A stretch of 64,000 bases of DNA, taken from Orthonyx spaldingii. Taxonomy: Eukaryota; Chordata; Aves; Passeriformes; Orthonychidae. The DNA is taken from positions 248,001 through 312,000 of the forward strand of contig VZTJ01004015.1 of the NCBI GenBank assembly GCA_013397795.1, read 5' to 3'. This document shows positions 59,178 through 64,000 of this stretch, in pieces. The translations under genes were made by a program, and so were the position numbers. Positions within the stretch are counted from its first letter, which is position 1. Each line of letters begins with the position of its first letter. The notes under the pieces are model-generated. The model was not told the origin of the DNA, did no database searches, and worked only from the letters and a program-made list of their open reading frames with translations.

Positions 59178-62100
59178 GTAAGTATATTATGCTGTTTAAT
59201 GTCACTATATTTTTGAGAGCAAATGGCTTTCACTGTGAGGGGGAGGAGGGAGGAATGGGCAGAAGATACAGCCCAGAATATTGGCTGATATTCTATATGT
59301 TAACCTTCTGTGAGTGACTGTGAGAATGATTCATTTGACTTAATTCTAACAAGGTGTAGTGGTTTCTGAGCCTTGAAAGCCAAGGCAATGCGAAGAGAGG
59401 GCAAGTTGTCCATACAGGGTATCATCTACAGATTGAGGATAACCAGTTCCTTGGTTTACTTCTTCCCCATTTCCAGCTGGGTATTAAGGAATAAGAGTAG
59501 GGATTTCCTCTGACTGGTTGTGGTACCTTTCTGTGTTTTAACCCAGGGCAGATCAGCAGAATTACATGTGGCCATATTCTTTGGTGAGGTGAAGCGGAAG
59601 GGTGAGCAGTGTGTATGTCTGATCTTGGCAAGTTTCCCAAGATCCCTGTATGTCTTTTGGTAGCAGAATTGGTATTTATAGGTACCTCATTGTTAGTGCA
59701 AAGTCAGTTTGGCTCTTTATTGCACAATAAAGTGGGCTACAAGAAAATCCACCCTTTTTTCCCCTCTCCCCTCTCTTTTACAGGGAGTGATGAACCGCGC
59801 TGGGATAAAAACTGGTGTTTGCTGCCCAGCATCAGAGCTGTTGTAGAGGTTGTGGAGGGGCAGGGGAGAGGAAGAATGACCACTTAATCTCACTCAAGTA
59901 ACTCTGGTTTAGTTTGGAATGCATATCATTCTAGTCTGAAGCAGGAGCACATCTTGTTCCTGTGCTAGGGGCAAGTTCTCCCCAGCATGTGCCTAGGAGA
60001 GTGTCTTACCTGACCTGTGCTGGTAATCACAGTCCTCTGCAGCCCTTTGGATGAGCCCAGGGCTGCGTTCATAGTGTCAGTGGGAAACAAGGCAGGTGTG
60101 TGTACCTTTGTGGTCCTTGCAGGAGTCAGCCCTTACATTCCCCCAGTATCTGAACAGTGGCCTGCCTGTAGATGTCTGTGTATATGCAAATACAGATATA
60201 CGTGTGTGAGTGTGTATTGTTTTTGAGCACATACCAAATGAGCCAACTTTTAATTCCTGATTGATCTGGAAACTGATACTTGACAACATGGCAAAGATCC
60301 CAGCCCCATCCACAGACAGCGTGTCAACTCAGTGCTTCTGCATATGGTTTTAGAACCACTTGCTTAAAATCTGATGGTAACAGCAGCACTGATGGTAACA
60401 TTTACCAAAGGTTCCTTATGAGCAATATCTCTTTAAGAGATTTTGATCATCTATACAGGCAAGTGTTGTCTGCAAATAAGAGATGAACAATAATGTTCTA
60501 TTCTAACTTGAGGCAAGTATAAGTCTTCTACTAGTATTGTCTTTATTTGGGGAGATATCTAAGACTGAAACACTCTAAATTTGATGTAAGCTATTTTAGA
60601 AAATACTCAGAATTTTTCATTTTAATTGCTCCTATTTTTCTCATCCATCTGTAAAGCTGGATTTCCACTGTTGCCATGAGTCAGAGTAACTAGGAAACCA
60701 ACTATTCAGCTACTGCAAAGTAAAATAGTATTAATACATTTTAAAAGCAAAAAGTAGATATCAGTAAGGTTTAATACCTAATGGAAGTGGCTTTTGACAT
60801 GAGCAAGGATACTTTATGCAAACCTTGTCTGTGGTCAATATACAGTTAGCAATATAAAAAAATTAAAGTTGCTGAGATCCATTTCATTACTATTTGTGCT
60901 TTCAGTAGCAGAAATGAATATATCCTATGTCATTACTGTAGTGCTGCATGGTGCTTGACACTGCTATCATTTAACTAAAGCACTATAAACTACTTTCAGG
61001 ATTTCTGAGTTCCTATAGTAGCTGCTTGTTACAATATTGGCAGGTTTGGTGGTTTTTTTTTTCCTTCAATCCTATTGCATCACTGAAGCTAGAAGTACTG
61101 TTTATTACACTCCAAGGGAAAAAAAATTTCAATGTTCCAATATTTGGGGTCATGTCCTTATACTGCCATGCTGTTTATCAGGATAGTTGACCCCAAATAA
61201 CAGTTTTCTCATCACTGTTCACTGGAGTAGAAGATTTAAAACAGTAGCCTAGTCTTTGTATGAGCCATGCTATGACAGTTATTGAGAGCATGGTCATAAA
61301 GACCTCCATATATTACTCACTGTTTCATTAGCATATAATCTGTGGTACAAAATGTGCTTTCTTTTCGGTTAACAGAAATTTTGGAGAGAGGGAGAGATTG
61401 TTATGGAATCCTCCCTGGATATTTCAGCCAGTTGTGCACAAAACAAAATCAGCTTAAAGAAAAAAAGCCACACAAAGAGCTGACCTGAGGGTCCTTGCTG
61501 TCCAAGGTGGTGAAGTAAATGCTTTTAGACTTGTGTGATTTCACCAATCAACCCAATTAGAAACAAAGCCTGTGCTTTATCTAATAATTCCCCTATCTCA
61601 TTGCATTTAAGTGCAGCCTCATCCTTATCACCTAGCATCTGTGCATATTGTCTTGTTAACAATAGCTTCTTTTTTCATCTAAGTTCTTGAGTCTTCCATT
61701 TTTCCCCTCTCCCCCCTTTTGAGAGTGGGTGGCTGCTATGGTAACTCAGAATTCCCCTCCTGCTTGAAAGTACAGTCGTTTTCAAACAGTTGGTTTGCTA
61801 ATATTTAGGCCTTTGTAATGTTTGCCTCCATTACTTACTTCCAGTACCTATCAAGAGAGACTTAGCAAAGGAAATGTTGAATGGCAGTGCCTGGTTAGGT
61901 GTTTTCTCTACCCTGCTCCAAACATAGATGCTCTCAATGATGCATTACTTTTCTTCTTCAGACTTTTACGTTCATTCTTCCCAGTGCACCGCTGGTTTCA
62001 GAATGAACTACTGTAAATCTGTTCTGAAATCTCTAACTAATCTGGCTGGTGCCTGGATTTTTCCTTAGGTGTCTGCTCTGATCTCATTGGAGATCTTTTG

Positions 62101-64000
62101 TTTGTTTGTTTTCGCTTGAGTTGGGTTAATAAATTGACTGCATCTGCTTTCATTTGTTATCAGCATTGCAATTCACCCTTTCTGAGCTGGAACAATATTT
62201 GCTAGCATAGGTATTAAGGCAAACACTGCAACTTCATTAACCAGTATATAATTGTATAAGGCACATTTTGATATGCATAAACTGGCACAGCCTGGACAAT
62301 TAGAGGTACGTTTTGAAGCAGCCAAGTATGCGCATACTTGGAGTTTTTTCCACAACTGAGACACAGAAAGGGAACGTTATGAGTTTCTTTTTGGTAGGAT
62401 TTCAGAGTGATATATGAAGATTTAGTCAGCCTATTCCTATAGATTTAAATATAAGACTTGTGACTAACAGTTGACCTTTGGTGCTGCAGACCTAAGGGTT
62501 TGGTCATTGCTAGCTGTTGTTTAAGGGAAATTTTAATTAACTCTATAAAGTTTTGTGGTTTTTTTGTTGTTGCTATTGCATTGGGCAAGAGCAGTTGGCA
62601 GCCAGCCAGGCTGTAGGGTAGTGTTTGTGTTGCCACACACATTTCAGACTTGCTTTGGGTTTGTAAACCCTTAAGTCTGTAGGCAGCTTTTGTTGCTGTG
62701 TACTGTGAAACCTTGGCCTCAGCTACGACCTCAGACAGGCCTAGCAGATAAAGCCTACAAATAATTCTTTCCTCTCTGCAGAGGTTTTGTTTGGCCCATG
62801 ACCACGTTATCTGCAGGGCTCTTGCTCCTGGGGTTTTGCTGCATTGTTTTTGCTGTTTAGTGTGTTTATGAGTCACTGGGAAAAGACAACAAGACAGTCT
62901 GGGTAACTGCTGGCAACAGGGTGACATTCTGCTCAGTGTCACTCCTCGATGCAGTTAGAGGTGTAGGTCTGGTATCACCTGTCCTTTGCCTTGAAGTGCC
63001 TGTTAGATTCCAGCTAAATGGGCAGCTGGTGAAGGCAAGATAGGCCTCTCTGATGAACTTAAGGAAGTGTTCAGGAGGAAAAGGAGTAGCGGAGCCACCT
63101 CATCGAGTTGACTTTGTTGTCCTTTTTTTCTTAGGAAATGAAAGGATTCTTCTGGCTGCCTTTCAGGAACAGTGCTAGGAATGTGAAATTTTCAGTGTCT
63201 GGTGCAGCAAATAAAAGTATCCCTTAATACTGATAATAAAACATGTCATGAGCTTTACATATTGAGTGTATTGGTTGTTTTCAGACTGAATAATAAAATA
63301 ACATTACCATTTGATCCAGGAATTTATCTAAAGACCTCTATAAATTTCATGTCAGTCAGCACTTCATTACAATTCAGTTCTTCAAGGAAACAACCTCTGT
63401 ATTTGGGTGTATCTTTTAGTACAGTGAAAGATACCTCTTTCTTTCTCAAGTTTTTTTACAGTTACAGCTGTGGGGAGCTTATAGTGGGAAAATTAATAGT
63501 AAGGTCCAGAATTCTAGGGCTTTCTTTTCCTTTTGCCAGGCCAGCCCCTGACTTTGAAAGCTAATTTTTGTCTAGAGTCATGAATGATAGGATCAAAATG
63601 TATAGAGAAAGCTGGAGGAGGCTTCAGAAATGCTAAAAGAAATCTTCAGTGAGCAGAAGGACCCAGATGATATGAGAATGTGCCTTTGGTTTGCTCCAGA
63701 AATAGTTTGACCCATTAACTAGTACAAAAGGAAGCTAAAAAGATTTTAGACTGTCAAACAGGATTCTAACTAAACACTGAACCTGGTTATAGGCTACAAC
63801 AGCCCGCTACTTTTTCAGCTTTTGGATCTCTTGAGTGTCTCTTTTCTTGTAGGTCTGATGAATAGTGAAAATTCCTTGGGTGGAACATTTATAAAATTAC
63901 TTCTATTACTTAAATGGTTCAAGATGATTTCTTTAATGCTAGCATGCTGTAAAAGCAAAACAAAACATGAGAATTTATGTTTAAGTGCTGCCTGGGATGG
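59178..64000 (+). other. PLPPR5: PLPPR5 intron 3, 5' part
   Basis: Starts with the donor GTAAGTAT and runs to the window edge. I looked for the next exon, which should begin in phase 0 and encode the remaining helices with the degenerate C3 motif, and did not find it, so intron 3 exceeds 4.8 kb. It holds the 12-bp-arm inverted repeat at 61141-61199 and an AATAAA at 59726-59731. The 165-codon minus-strand frame at 62445-62942 is not recognised and is probably chance. Confidence 0.85.
61141..61199. repeat. Inverted repeat with 12-bp perfect arms
   Basis: TATTTGGGGTCA (61141-61152) and TGACCCCAAATA (61188-61199) are exact reverse complements around a 35-nt centre, in PLPPR5 intron 3. The 59-nt hairpin is within the size range of a precursor microRNA but could equally be chance or a remnant of a transposon. 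Confidence 0.75.

Noticed and set aside
62445..62942. 165-codon frame on the minus strand in PLPPR5 intron 3
   Set aside because: No recognisable domain, no splice or promoter context, and composition like the surrounding intron.
59220..64000. Search for the next PLPPR5 exon
   Set aside because: No in-frame segment resembling the following helices or the C3 region was found, so it is taken to lie beyond the window.

Overview
The window looks like a stretch of vertebrate nuclear genome, most likely from a bird. It is AT-rich and repeat-poor, and its interspersed repeats are 5'-truncated CR1 LINE fragments ending in the usual 3' motif (ATTCTRTGATTCT-like), plus one small endogenous retrovirus. 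CR1 is also common in turtles and crocodilians, so the assignment to birds is probable, not proven. Almost none of the open reading frames longer than 60 codons look like real coding sequence.

The one recognisable gene is PLPPR5 (phospholipid phosphatase-related 5, also called PRG-5), on the + strand. Two internal coding exons are clear: 56590-56722 and 58927-59177. Both have good splice sites and one continuous reading frame across the intron. The first exon is not visible. The only good place for it is a CpG island at about 34.74-35.74 kb, interrupted by a 497-base assembly gap (35089-35585). Later exons (remaining membrane segments and the C-terminal tail) must lie beyond 64000. The window therefore holds about 34.7 kb of 5' flank, a probable promoter, an intron 1 of at least 21.0 kb, a 2.2 kb intron 2 and the first 4.8 kb of intron 3.

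The 5' flank holds an isolated CpG island (2.84-3.26 kb) with no recognisable gene. It also holds a 1.1 kb proviral element (6770-7873) with two LTRs, a primer-binding-site-like sequence, a polypurine tract and a near-perfect 6-bp target duplication, but only 621 bp of non-coding interior. The rest of the flank is CR1 fragments, simple repeats, and purine- or pyrimidine-biased stretches. Intron 1 holds three CR1 fragments and a striking T/G low-complexity block at 38.55-38.73 kb.

I found no bacterial-type system, CRISPR array, tRNA or rRNA. The items most worth a second look are the compact retroviral element, the orphan CpG island, the missing PLPPR5 first exon, and two hairpin-forming inverted repeats.
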